Assembly (NCBI GenBank): GCA_003451715.1
Contig: DMJN01000141.1
Span: 1 to 7,217 of the forward strand
DNA from: Gammaproteobacteria bacterium
GTDB taxonomy: Bacteria; Pseudomonadota; Gammaproteobacteria; Pseudomonadales; Pseudohongiellaceae
Length of the DNA stretch: 7,217 nt
Direction of reading: 5' to 3'
The position numbers and the translations under genes were made by a program. A model generated the notes under the pieces. It searched no databases, was not told the DNA's origin, and was given only the letters and a program-made list of their open reading frames with translations. Position 1 is the first letter of the stretch. Every line of letters starts with the position of its first letter. Shown in pieces: positions 1-5,650 of the stretch.

Positions 1-1113
1 AAACAGCAACCTGGTTACGACGGACATTGTCTGGGCTTAAGCGATGAAGAGATTGCAGAGAAACTCACCGCCGGTGAATCCCATGTCATTCGCATGAGCA
101 AACCGGAGTCCGGGGATTGTGTCTTCGATGACCTGCTGCGGGGCGAAGTGCGAATAAGCTGGTCTCAGGTTGACATGCAGGTATTGATCAAATCTGATGG
201 CTTGCCCACCTACCATTTCGCCAACGTAGTCGATGATCACCTGATGCAGATTTCCCATGTGATAAGGGGAGAGGAGTGGATTAATTCCACACCGAAACAC
301 CTGCTTCTCTATGCATACTTCGATTGGCAGCCGCCGGTGTTCTGTCACATGCCACTGCTGCGCAATCCCGATAAGAGCAAGCTCAGTAAACGCAAGAATC
401 CAACCAGCATTGGTTACTACCGCGCGATGGGTTACTTGCCCCAGGCCTTGGCCAACTACCTGGGGATGATGGGTTGGTCGATGTCCTCCGGGGAAGAGAA
501 ATTCTCCATTGAGGAAATGACGGAGGCATTCGATATTACGCGTGTGTCGCTGGGCGGGCCGATTTTTGATACTGAGAAACTTGACTGGCTGAACGGCAAA
601 TATATACGAGAAGACCTCAGCGATGCGCAATTTGTCGAACGCTATGGCGCCTGGGCTTTCAATTCGGACAAGGTCGCGAAGATCGTGCCCCTGCTTAAGC
701 AGAGAGTCGAGCGATTCAGCGATGTTGCAGGATTAGGCGGCTTCTTTCTCAGCGGTCTGCTCGACATCGACATGGAGGATTTTGCCCACAAGACTCTCGA
801 TGCACAGTTGCAGGCGAAGATTCTCCAGTTCAGCCTGTGGCGACTGGAACAACTGAAGGAGTGGCAGCGTGACGACATCGAGAACACGCTGCAGTCCCTG
901 AGCAATTTCCTGCAATTGAAGATTCGCGATTTCCTGTTTCCCCTGTTTGTCGCCATCAGCGGAAAAGCCGTTTCTACCTCGGTGATCGAGTCAATTCAGA
1001 TTCTGGGCATGGATATTTGTCGGGCAAGAATGCGCCATGCCATCAACCTGCTCGGCGGCATTTCCAAGAAGCAGGCGAAATTGCTGGAGAAGGAGTTCTG
1101 CGATCTCTGCTGA
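1..1113 (+). CDS. gltX: Glutamyl-tRNA synthetase, C-terminal part (5' end outside window)
   Basis: Cytoplasmic class I aminoacyl-tRNA synthetase that attaches glutamate to tRNA-Glu. The frame is open from base 1 and ends at TGA 1111-1113, giving 370 codons. The ATG at 94 is internal, because family-typical sequence (PGYDGHC) continues upstream of it. Seen: the YDGHC stretch at fragment residues 6-10, the class I KMSKS-type loop as KLSKR at residues 127-131 (bases 379-393), then NPTS, GYLPQALANYLG, and SLGGPIFDTEKLDWLNGKYI leading into the helical anticodon-binding C-terminal domain. By alignment from memory with E. coli GluRS, where the YDG tyrosine is about residue 121, roughly 115 residues including the HIGH motif are missing, so the full protein would be about 485 aa, normal for the family. 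KLSKR followed by a canonical helical domain argues for true GltX, not the truncated paralogue GluQ. A tRNA-Ala gene follows 91 bp downstream with its own promoter. No convincing terminator is seen after the stop. Confidence 0.96.
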   Translation, partial: KQQPGYDGHCLGLSDEEIAEKLTAGESHVIRMSKPESGDCVFDDLLRGEVRISWSQVDMQVLIKSDGLPTYHFANVVDDHLMQISHVIRGEEWINSTPKHLLLYAYFDWQPPVFCHMPLLRNPDKSKLSKRKNPTSIGYYRAMGYLPQALANYLGMMGWSMSSGEEKFSIEEMTEAFDITRVSLGGPIFDTEKLDWLNGKYIREDLSDAQFVERYGAWAFNSDKVAKIVPLLKQRVERFSDVAGLGGFFLSGLLDIDMEDFAHKTLDAQLQAKILQFSLWRLEQLKEWQRDDIENTLQSLSNFLQLKIRDFLFPLFVAISGKAVSTSVIESIQILGMDICRARMRHAINLLGGISKKQAKLLEKEFCDLC

Positions 1114-1148
1114 GCCGCGTATGAATGGGAGCCTTGCTGCGGGCATGA

Positions 1149-1177
1149 TTGACAGCCCAGGTGGCTGTGCATAGAAT
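1149..1177 (+). promoter_or_regulatory. Sigma70 promoter of tRNA-Ala, with GC-rich discriminator
   Basis: The -35 box TTGACA (1149-1154) is perfect. It is followed by a 17-bp spacer and the -10 box TAGAAT (1172-1177, 5 of 6 consensus). The bases just after the -10 read GCGCC, the kind of GC-rich discriminator known from stringently controlled stable-RNA promoters. Predicted transcription start is near 1184, about 20 nt before the mature tRNA. A 6-bp inverted repeat, ACAGCC (1152-1157) and GGCTGT (1163-1168), lies between the two boxes. The promoter assignment rests on spacing and position; stringent control is inferred. Confidence 0.8.
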
Positions 1178-1204
1178 GCGCCTTCCCTATACACCACAGA
1201 TTAT

Positions 1205-1280
1205 GGGGCCTTAGCTCAGCTGGGAGAGCGCAACGCTGGCAGCGTTGAGGTCACCGGTTCGATCCCGGTAGGCTCCACCA
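1205..1280 (+). tRNA. tRNA-Ala, anticodon GGC
   Basis: The 76-nt sequence folds into a complete cloverleaf: acceptor GGGGCCT/AGGCTCC, D-stem GCTC/GAGC, anticodon stem CAACG/CGTTG with loop CTGGCAG, and T-stem ACCGG/CCGGT with loop TTCGATC. The anticodon is GGC, which reads GCC and GCU alanine codons. The acceptor contains the G3:U70 wobble pair that is the main identity element for alanyl-tRNA synthetase. The 3' CCA is encoded in the DNA. It sits between gltX and the convergent gltA, and a strong promoter lies immediately upstream. No second tRNA follows in the window. Confidence 0.98.
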
Positions 1281-1294
1281 TCAATCCTTCGATT

Positions 1295-1322
1295 AAAAAC
1301 AACGCAAAACACTATCCGAGTG
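1295..1322 (-). terminator. Possible weak terminator after gltA
   Basis: Read on the minus strand, about 60 bases past the gltA stop, CACT-CGGAT-AGTG (1322-1310) can form a short 4-bp stem followed directly by TTTT and, six bases further, TTTTT. The stem is too short for a confident intrinsic terminator. It is the best candidate in the 101-bp gap between tRNA-Ala and gltA, and nothing comparable is seen for the plus-strand tRNA transcript. Confidence 0.22.
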
Positions 1323-1381
1323 ACTCCAGCAGCCACGGCCGCAGGTCTTGGATCAGACAGCAAGCTGAGACGAAGCTCCGA

Positions 1382-2659
1382 CTAGCTGGGGTAATCCCGC
1401 TTTGTGTGTCCTTTATAGAGCTGGCGCGGGCGCCCGATTCGATAAGGGTGGCTCAGCATCTCATTCCAATGGGCTATCCAGCCAGGTGTTCTACCGGTGG
1501 CGAAGATTACCGTGAACAGACTGGTGGGAATACCCATGGCCTTGAGGATAATACCTGAATAAAAGTCGACATTCGGGAACAGCTTGCGCTCGATAAAGTA
1601 ATCATCTTCCAGCGCAATTTTCTCCAGTTTCCTGGCGATTCGAAACAGCGGATTGTTCTCGCTGCCCAGCTCATCGAGCACCTCATCGCAGATGCCGCGA
1701 ATCACGGTGGCCCGCGGGTCATAGTTCTTGTAAACGCGATGACCAAAGCCCATCAAGCGGAACGGATCATCTTTATCCTTGGCTCTCAGGATGAAGTCTT
1801 CGATATGGGATTCGTCGCCGATCTCATACAGCATCTCCAACACCGCCTCGTTGGCACCGCCATGGGCAGGGCCCCATAGTGCCGCTATTCCCGATGCTAT
1901 GCAGGCATAAGGATTGGTGCCTGTAGAACCGGCCAGTCGTACGGTTGAGGTTGAGGCATTCTGTTCGTGGTCGGCATGCAGAAGAAAGATTGTATCCATT
2001 GCCTTGGATAAGGTCGCGCTTACCTCAGGTGGATCGCAGGGAGTACCAAACATCATGTGCAGGAAATTCTCTGCAAAACCCATGTCGTTCTGCGGATACA
2101 TAAAAGGCTGGCCGACGCCGTGTTTGAAGCACATGGCCGCCAGGGTAGGCATTTTCGCAATGACACGAATCGCCGCAGCCATGCGGTGTTGTGGATTGTT
2201 GTTATCCAGCGTGTCGTGGTAGAAGGCTGACAGTGCACCGACCACTCCGCACAGCATTGCCATGGGGTGCGCATTGCGTGGGAAACCACGAAAGAACTGG
2301 TGAATCTGTTCATCTACCATGGTGTGGTGGCGGATTTCATTTTCGAAGGCCGTCTTGTCTTCGGCCGAGGGCAGCTCTCCGTTGAGGAGGAGAAAACAGG
2401 TTTCGAGGAAGTCAGATTTCTCCGCCAGCTGCTCGATGGGATAGCCACGGTGCAACAGGACGCCAGCGCCGCCATCGATATAGGTAATGTCTGAATCACA
2501 TGCCGCGGTTGAAACAAAACCCGGGTCGTAAGTAAAAATACCTTCACCCACCAAGCTGCGTACATCGACAACATCAGGGCCAGTGCTGCCTGAATAAACG
2601 GGTAACTCGATGGGGCTGTCTTTCCCGTCTATGGTTAACTGGGCCTTTTTTTCACTCAT
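1382..2659 (-). CDS. gltA: Citrate synthase, type II (hexameric, NADH-sensitive class)
   Basis: Condenses oxaloacetate and acetyl-CoA to citrate, the entry step of the TCA cycle, in the cytoplasm. The protein has 425 aa, matching the 426-427 aa typical of Gram-negative type II enzymes. The catalytic triad is visible: His266 in HGGANE, His307 in GFGHRVYK and Asp365 in FPNVDFYSG. Substrate-site hallmarks [15 protein letters not shown] (residues 227-241) and [10 protein letters not shown] (389-398) are intact. Cys208 in TPCDP aligns with E. coli Cys206 in the NADH allosteric site, and the N-terminal beta-domain (about 1-60) special to the allosteric class is present, so NADH inhibition is inferred. 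The ATG start (2657-2659) has a good AGGAGT ribosome-binding site eight bases upstream (2665-2670), and the stop is TAG. It is divergent from sdhCDAB and convergent with tRNA-Ala. Confidence 0.98.
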   Translation of the reverse strand: MSEKKAQLTIDGKDSPIELPVYSGSTGPDVVDVRSLVGEGIFTYDPGFVSTAACDSDITYIDGGAGVLLHRGYPIEQLAEKSDFLETCFLLLNGELPSAEDKTAFENEIRHHTMVDEQIHQFFRGFPRNAHPMAMLCGVVGALSAFYHDTLDNNNPQHRMAAAIRVIAKMPTLAAMCFKHGVGQPFMYPQNDMGFAENFLHMMFGTPCDPPEVSATLSKAMDTIFLLHADHEQNASTSTVRLAGSTGTNPYACIASGIAALWGPAHGGANEAVLEMLYEIGDESHIEDFILRAKDKDDPFRLMGFGHRVYKNYDPRATVIRGICDEVLDELGSENNPLFRIARKLEKIALEDDYFIERKLFPNVDFYSGIILKAMGIPTSLFTVIFATGRTPGWIAHWNEMLSHPYRIGRPRQLYKGHTKRDYPS

Positions 2660-2698
2660 TCCAGACTCCTGCGAGTTATTTTGCGCATGCTTTTTTGA

Positions 2699-2715
2699 TG
2701 TTATAACAAGCGCTT
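2699..2715. repeat. Adjacent palindromes near the gltA ribosome-binding site
   Basis: TGTTATAACA (2699-2708) is a perfect 10-bp palindrome. It abuts AAGCGCTT (2708-2715), a perfect 8-bp palindrome sharing one base with it. Both lie in the gltA leader about 30-45 bases upstream of the Shine-Dalgarno sequence. On the minus strand, TATAAC within the first also matches a -10 box at 5 of 6 bases, but no good -35 box lies at the right distance. A role as operator, second promoter or chance palindrome cannot be decided. Confidence 0.35.
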
Positions 2716-2725
2716 AGGGTTTAAT

Positions 2726-2753
2726 CATTCGACTTGTCTTTAGCTGTCGAATG
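2726..2753 (-). promoter_or_regulatory. Inverted repeat / potential hairpin in the gltA 5' leader
   Basis: CATTCGAC (2726-2733) and GTCGAATG (2746-2753) are perfect 8-bp inverted arms separated by 12 bp. The element lies roughly 10-40 nt downstream of the predicted gltA transcription start, so it could be an mRNA hairpin or an operator bound by a dimeric repressor. No U-tract follows on the minus strand, so it is not a terminator. The symmetry is seen directly; a function is inferred. Confidence 0.5.
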
Positions 2754-2770
2754 CTCTGACAGGGACGGCA

Positions 2771-2800
2771 ATACTAGGAAGAGAGCCTGCCTCTTGTCAA
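2771..2800 (-). promoter_or_regulatory. Sigma70 promoter of gltA
   Basis: On the minus strand, a perfect -35 box TTGACA (2800-2795) is followed by an 18-bp spacer and the -10 box TAGTAT (2776-2771, 4 of 6 consensus). Predicted start is near 2764, giving a gltA leader of about 105 nt that contains an 8-bp inverted repeat and two small palindromes. Confidence 0.62.
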
Positions 2801-2946
2801 TCTTTGTGTGTCGCCCCACTGTGCTTGAAGGGTCTAAACACAGTCTACTCGACCCGGCCGGTTTTCGTTTGCCAGGTGTTTAATGGCCTGCCTGTCCAGC
2901 GTGTCTTGAATCAATATACCGATGGCACAGCATTGTCATTTTTAGT

Positions 2947-2967
2947 TAAGACCGAATAAGTCTTATT
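2947..2967. promoter_or_regulatory. Overlapping inverted repeats at the sdh promoter -35 box (possible operator)
   Basis: Two dyads overlap here. TAAGAC (2947-2952) and GTCTTA (2960-2965) form 6-bp arms around a 7-bp spacer. AATAAG (2955-2960) and CTTATT (2962-2967) form 6-bp arms around a single central T. The second overlaps the first two bases of the predicted sdh -35 box, a position typical of repressor operators. The regulator is unknown; the sequence does not match an ArcA, CRP or Fur consensus that I can recognise. Confidence 0.42.
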
Positions 2968-2994
2968 GAATTTAAAGGGGCTACGACATATACT
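2966..2994 (+). promoter_or_regulatory. Sigma70 promoter of sdhCDAB
   Basis: The -35 box TTGAAT (2966-2971, 4 of 6) is followed by the optimal 17-bp spacer and the -10 box TATACT (2989-2994, 5 of 6). Predicted start is near 3001, leaving a leader of about 110 nt before sdhC. A possible second -10 box, TATAAA at 3052-3057, lacks a good -35 partner and lies inside the leader hairpin, so I treat it as secondary. Confidence 0.65.
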
Positions 2995-3038
2995 CTACGC
3001 CGTTTGAAATCCCCATTTTGTGTAATCATTTCAATCAG

Positions 3039-3067
3039 TTTTCGAGTTTTCTATAAACTTGCGAAAA
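3039..3067 (+). other. Bulged hairpin in the sdhC 5' leader
   Basis: The predicted mRNA leader can fold as TTTTCG (3039-3044) plus AGTTT (3045-3049), loop TCTAT (3050-3054), then AAACT (3055-3059), a two-base TG bulge, and CGAAAA (3062-3067): 11 base pairs in all. It ends about 43 nt before the sdhC start codon. It has no U-tract after it, so it is not a terminator. It could affect mRNA stability or translation, or be a protein or sRNA contact site. The pairing is seen; any role is inferred. Confidence 0.45.
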
Positions 3068-3110
3068 GGCTCGAGCTTGCTCCTGAAAAGAGTTACGAAA
3101 ACCCATTGAC

Positions 3111-3485
3111 GTGAAAGACAACCGACCTGTAAACCTCGATATAACCACAATCCGATGGCCCCTCGCGGCGATTGGATCAATTATTCATCGCATTTCAGGC
3201 GTGTTTATATTCCTGAATGTGGCCCTGTTGTTATATCTGCTTGATCTTTCCCTGCAATCCCAAGCTGGCTTTGACCAGGCACAGGCTATGCTGGACAATT
3301 TCGTCGTCAAACTCGTGGCCTGGGCGGTGCTTGCGGCGTTGCTGTATCACCTCATTGCCGGCATCAAGCATTTGTTGATGGATTTAGGAATCGGTGAGAC
3401 GAAGCAGGGCGCGCGAATCTCTACATTGATTGTCATGAGCCTATCGGGCATTGCCATGGTTATTGCAGGAATCTGGCCATGGTAA
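3111..3485 (+). CDS. sdhC: Succinate dehydrogenase cytochrome b556 large membrane subunit
   Basis: One of the two membrane anchors of complex II, holding heme b and part of the ubiquinone site. The protein has 124 aa (E. coli 129). The RPVNLD N-terminal signature is followed by three membrane segments, at about residues 22-48, 64-90 and 103-122. Ser23 and Arg27 in SIIHRISG correspond to E. coli Ser27 and Arg31 of the quinone site, and His80 in LLYHLIAGIKH corresponds to the heme ligand His84. The GTG start at 3111 is preferred because it places the signature correctly and an in-frame TGA lies at 3084-3086 with no ATG, GTG or TTG between. The Shine-Dalgarno is poor: only AGAG about 18 bases upstream. 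The end overlaps sdhD by 7 bases, suggesting translational coupling. Confidence 0.95.
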   Translation: MKDNRPVNLDITTIRWPLAAIGSIIHRISGVFIFLNVALLLYLLDLSLQSQAGFDQAQAMLDNFVVKLVAWAVLAALLYHLIAGIKHLLMDLGIGETKQGARISTLIVMSLSGIAMVIAGIWPW

Positions 3486-3847
3486 ATAGTGTTAGCAGCT
3501 CAGCTCGTTCCGGCTTAAGGGATTGGATAATGCAGCGCTTTTCCGCCGTGGTACTTGCCGCTTACAGCTTTTTCATTCTCGGCAGCTTCATCATGTATCC
3601 CGATATGGATTTCCAGCAGTGGTATACCCTGTTCGAGAGCGGAGTCATGCGTGTATTCAGCCTGATTAGCCTTGTGGCATTGTGCGCTCATGGTTGGATT
3701 GGTATGTGGACCGTCGCAACCGATTACATGACTCCGCTGCAGTTTGGCAAAGCAGCCACTCCCGTCAGGCTACTCTTCCAGGCGGGCTGTTTCCTGTTAA
3801 TCTGTGTCTACCTGATCTGGGGTATCCAGATTCTATGGGGCTTCTGA
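3479..3847 (+). CDS. sdhD: Succinate dehydrogenase hydrophobic membrane anchor subunit
   Basis: Second membrane anchor of complex II, pairing with SdhC around heme b and the ubiquinone pocket in the inner membrane. The protein has 122 aa (E. coli 115). Three hydrophobic segments lie at about residues 19-40, 57-79 and 96-119. The conserved [13 protein letters not shown] block contains His71, Asp82 and Tyr83, matching E. coli SdhD numbering exactly. Tyr83 hydrogen-bonds ubiquinone in the E. coli enzyme. The ATG at 3479 lies inside the end of sdhC, overlapping it by 7 bases. The TGA stop (3845-3847) shares one base with the sdhA ATG. Both overlaps point to stoichiometric, coupled translation. 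Confidence 0.94.
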   Translation: MVNSVSSSARSGLRDWIMQRFSAVVLAAYSFFILGSFIMYPDMDFQQWYTLFESGVMRVFSLISLVALCAHGWIGMWTVATDYMTPLQFGKAATPVRLLFQAGCFLLICVYLIWGIQILWGF

Positions 3848-5619
3848 TGAGCGGGCTGCGCAGCATTTCATTCGATGCAATTATTGTCGGAGGCGGCGGC
3901 GCCGGTATGCGTGCCGCGTTGCAACTGGCTCAGTCCGGCCATAAGACTGTCGTCATCTCCAAGGTATTCCCGACCCGATCACATACGGTTTCGGCCCAGG
4001 GTGGCATTACTTGCGCGATAGCCAGCGACGACCCAGAAGATGATTGGCGCTGGCACATGTACGACACTGTAAAGGGATCGGACTATATCGGCGATCAGGA
4101 CGCTATCGAGTATATGTGCAGCGAAGGACCGCAGACCGTGTACGAACTCGAACATATGGGCTTGCCCTTTTCCCGTACGGAAAATGGGCGCATCTACCAG
4201 CGACCCTTTGGTGGTCAGTCGAAGGACTTCGGTAAAGGTGGGCAGGCAGCCCGCACCTGTGCCGCTGCAGACCGAACTGGGCACGCCCTGCTGCATGCCC
4301 TCTACCAGGGCAATCTGAAGAACAATACTGTTTTCTTTAATGAGTGGTATGCCACCGACTTGGTGAAAAATCAGGATAGTGCCATCGTGGGGGTGATTGC
4401 CATCTGCATAGAATCCGGTGAGACCGTATTCGTGCATTCCAAGGCCACTGTATTTGCAACGGGCGGTGCTGGTCGCATTTATGCCTCGACAACTAACGCA
4501 CTGATCAATACTGGTGACGGCATAGGCATGGCATTGCGCGCCGGCTATCCGATGCAGGACATGGAAATGTGGCAGTTTCACCCAACCGGAATCTATGGCG
4601 CGGGCACGCTTGTTACCGAAGGCTGTCGCGGCGAAGGCGGCTATCTGGTCAATGCCGATGGTGAGCGCTTCATGGAACGCTATGCACCCAATGCCAAGGA
4701 TCTGGCGGGCCGTGATGTAGTAGCTCGATCGATGGTGCTGGAGATACTGGAAGGCCGTGGTTGTGGCGAGAAGGGCGACCATGTCATGCTAAAGCTGGAT
4801 CACCTGGGCGAAGAGGTGCTGAATGCCAAGTTGCCCGGTATTCTGGAATTGTCACGTACTTTTGCTCATGTCGATCCGGTGCAACAGCCGATTCCCGTTG
4901 TGCCTACCTGTCACTATATGATGGGCGGGATCCCAACTAATGTGCACGGTCAGGCTCTTACTCAGAATACAAATGGCGAAGATGCCATCATTGAAGGACT
5001 GTTTGCCGTCGGCGAAGCAGCTTGTGTCTCGGTGCACGGTGCCAATCGACTGGGCGGCAACAGTCTGCTGGACCTGGTGGTATTTGGCCGGGCGGCGGGT
5101 AAATACATCGAGGAGATGCTGGCTCAGGGGCTGGAACAACGCAGCGCATCGGATTCGGATGTAGAGCAGGCGTTGGCGCGGTTAAATCGCTTGAATGCAT
5201 CCTCTGGGGGTGAAAGTGTGCCGAGACTACGCAGCGAACTGCAGAACATCATGCAGAATCATTTCGGCGTGTTCCGCAAGGGTGAATTCATGCAGGAAGG
5301 AATCGATAAACTTGCCGCCCTGCGTGGTCGTATCGGCAATGTTCATCTCGAGGACAAGAGTGGCACGTTTAATACGGCTCGCATCGAAGCGCTGGAACTG
5401 GAAAATCTATTCGAAGTCGCAGAGGCGACTGCGATAGCGGCCGAAGCTCGCAATGAGAGTCGCGGTGCCCACGCCCGTGATGACTTTCGTGATCGGGATG
5501 ATGAGAACTGGCTGTGTCATTCTCTGTATTTCCCAGCTGAAAAACGGATCGCTAAGCGCGATGTCAATTTTTCACCCAAGACTGTGGACACTTTCGAGCC
5601 GTCAATTAGAACCTATTAA
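3847..5619 (+). CDS. sdhA: Succinate dehydrogenase flavoprotein subunit
   Basis: Catalytic subunit of complex II: oxidises succinate to fumarate on covalently bound FAD at the cytoplasmic face and passes electrons to SdhB. The protein has 590 aa (E. coli 588). Seen: the dinucleotide-binding GGGGAG at residues 15-20; His46 in TRSHT, equivalent to the covalent FAD attachment His45; and the active-site residues His245 (FHPTG), Arg289 (LAGRD), His356 (CHYMMGG) and Arg401 (GANRLGG), equivalent to E. coli His242, Arg286, His354 and Arg399. It ends with the usual IRTY. The frame stays open back to 3682, but that upstream part overlaps sdhD and is not family-like. I chose ATG 3847, sharing one base with the sdhD stop and preceded by GGGG at 3837-3840. 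ATG 3835, adding MGLL, is an alternative. Confidence 0.98.
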   Translation: MSGLRSISFDAIIVGGGGAGMRAALQLAQSGHKTVVISKVFPTRSHTVSAQGGITCAIASDDPEDDWRWHMYDTVKGSDYIGDQDAIEYMCSEGPQTVYELEHMGLPFSRTENGRIYQRPFGGQSKDFGKGGQAARTCAAADRTGHALLHALYQGNLKNNTVFFNEWYATDLVKNQDSAIVGVIAICIESGETVFVHSKATVFATGGAGRIYASTTNALINTGDGIGMALRAGYPMQDMEMWQFHPTGIYGAGTLVTEGCRGEGGYLVNADGERFMERYAPNAKDLAGRDVVARSMVLEILEGRGCGEKGDHVMLKLDHLGEEVLNAKLPGILELSRTFAHVDPVQQPIPVVPTCHYMMGGIPTNVHGQALTQNTNGEDAIIEGLFAVGEAACVSVHGANRLGGNSLLDLVVFGRAAGKYIEEMLAQGLEQRSASDSDVEQALARLNRLNASSGGESVPRLRSELQNIMQNHFGVFRKGEFMQEGIDKLAALRGRIGNVHLEDKSGTFNTARIEALELENLFEVAEATAIAAEARNESRGAHARDDFRDRDDENWLCHSLYFPAEKRIAKRDVNFSPKTVDTFEPSIRTY

Positions 5620-5650
5620 CCCTACAGATTGAGAATGAGTCAGAAGAATC

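Larger units (their letters stand above)
2660..3110. other. Divergent gltA-sdhC control region
   Basis: This 451-bp non-coding stretch separates the gltA and sdhC starts. It holds a minus-strand promoter for gltA, a plus-strand promoter for sdhC, two overlapping inverted repeats at the sdh -35 box, an 8-bp inverted repeat in the gltA leader, small palindromes close to the gltA ribosome-binding site and a bulged hairpin in the sdh leader, most listed separately. Between the promoters (about 2801-2946) I see only an isolated 8-bp palindrome CCGGCCGG (2854-2861). No convincing CRP, ArcA or Fur consensus site was recognised by eye. No ORF longer than a few dozen codons fits here. Confidence 0.8.

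Noticed and set aside
37..630. 197-codon minus-strand open frame across gltX
   Set aside because: It is fully antisense to clearly conserved GltX sequence, has no recognisable domain and no ribosome-binding site, and is explained by codon bias of the real gene.
1149..1177. Promoter considered as reading into gltA
   Set aside because: It points to the plus strand and ends 27 bases before tRNA-Ala; gltA is on the other strand with its own upstream promoter.
2854..2861. CCGGCCGG palindrome followed by GTTTTCG as a terminator
   Set aside because: A short self-complementary octamer cannot form a stem with a normal loop, and no gene ends nearby.
2941..2980. ArcA or CRP site upstream of sdhC
   Set aside because: GTTAAG at 2945-2950 only partly matches ArcA half-sites with no repeat at the right spacing, and no TGTGA-N6-TCACA-like sequence is seen.
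3682..3846. N-terminal extension of SdhA by 55 residues from an upstream ATG
   Set aside because: The extra part overlaps sdhD in another frame and resembles nothing in SdhA; ATG 3847 gives the normal length and the overlap expected in this operon.
3979..4782. 267-codon minus-strand open frame across sdhA
   Set aside because: Long, but antisense to a continuous, highly conserved SdhA with all active-site residues; the translation shows no family features.
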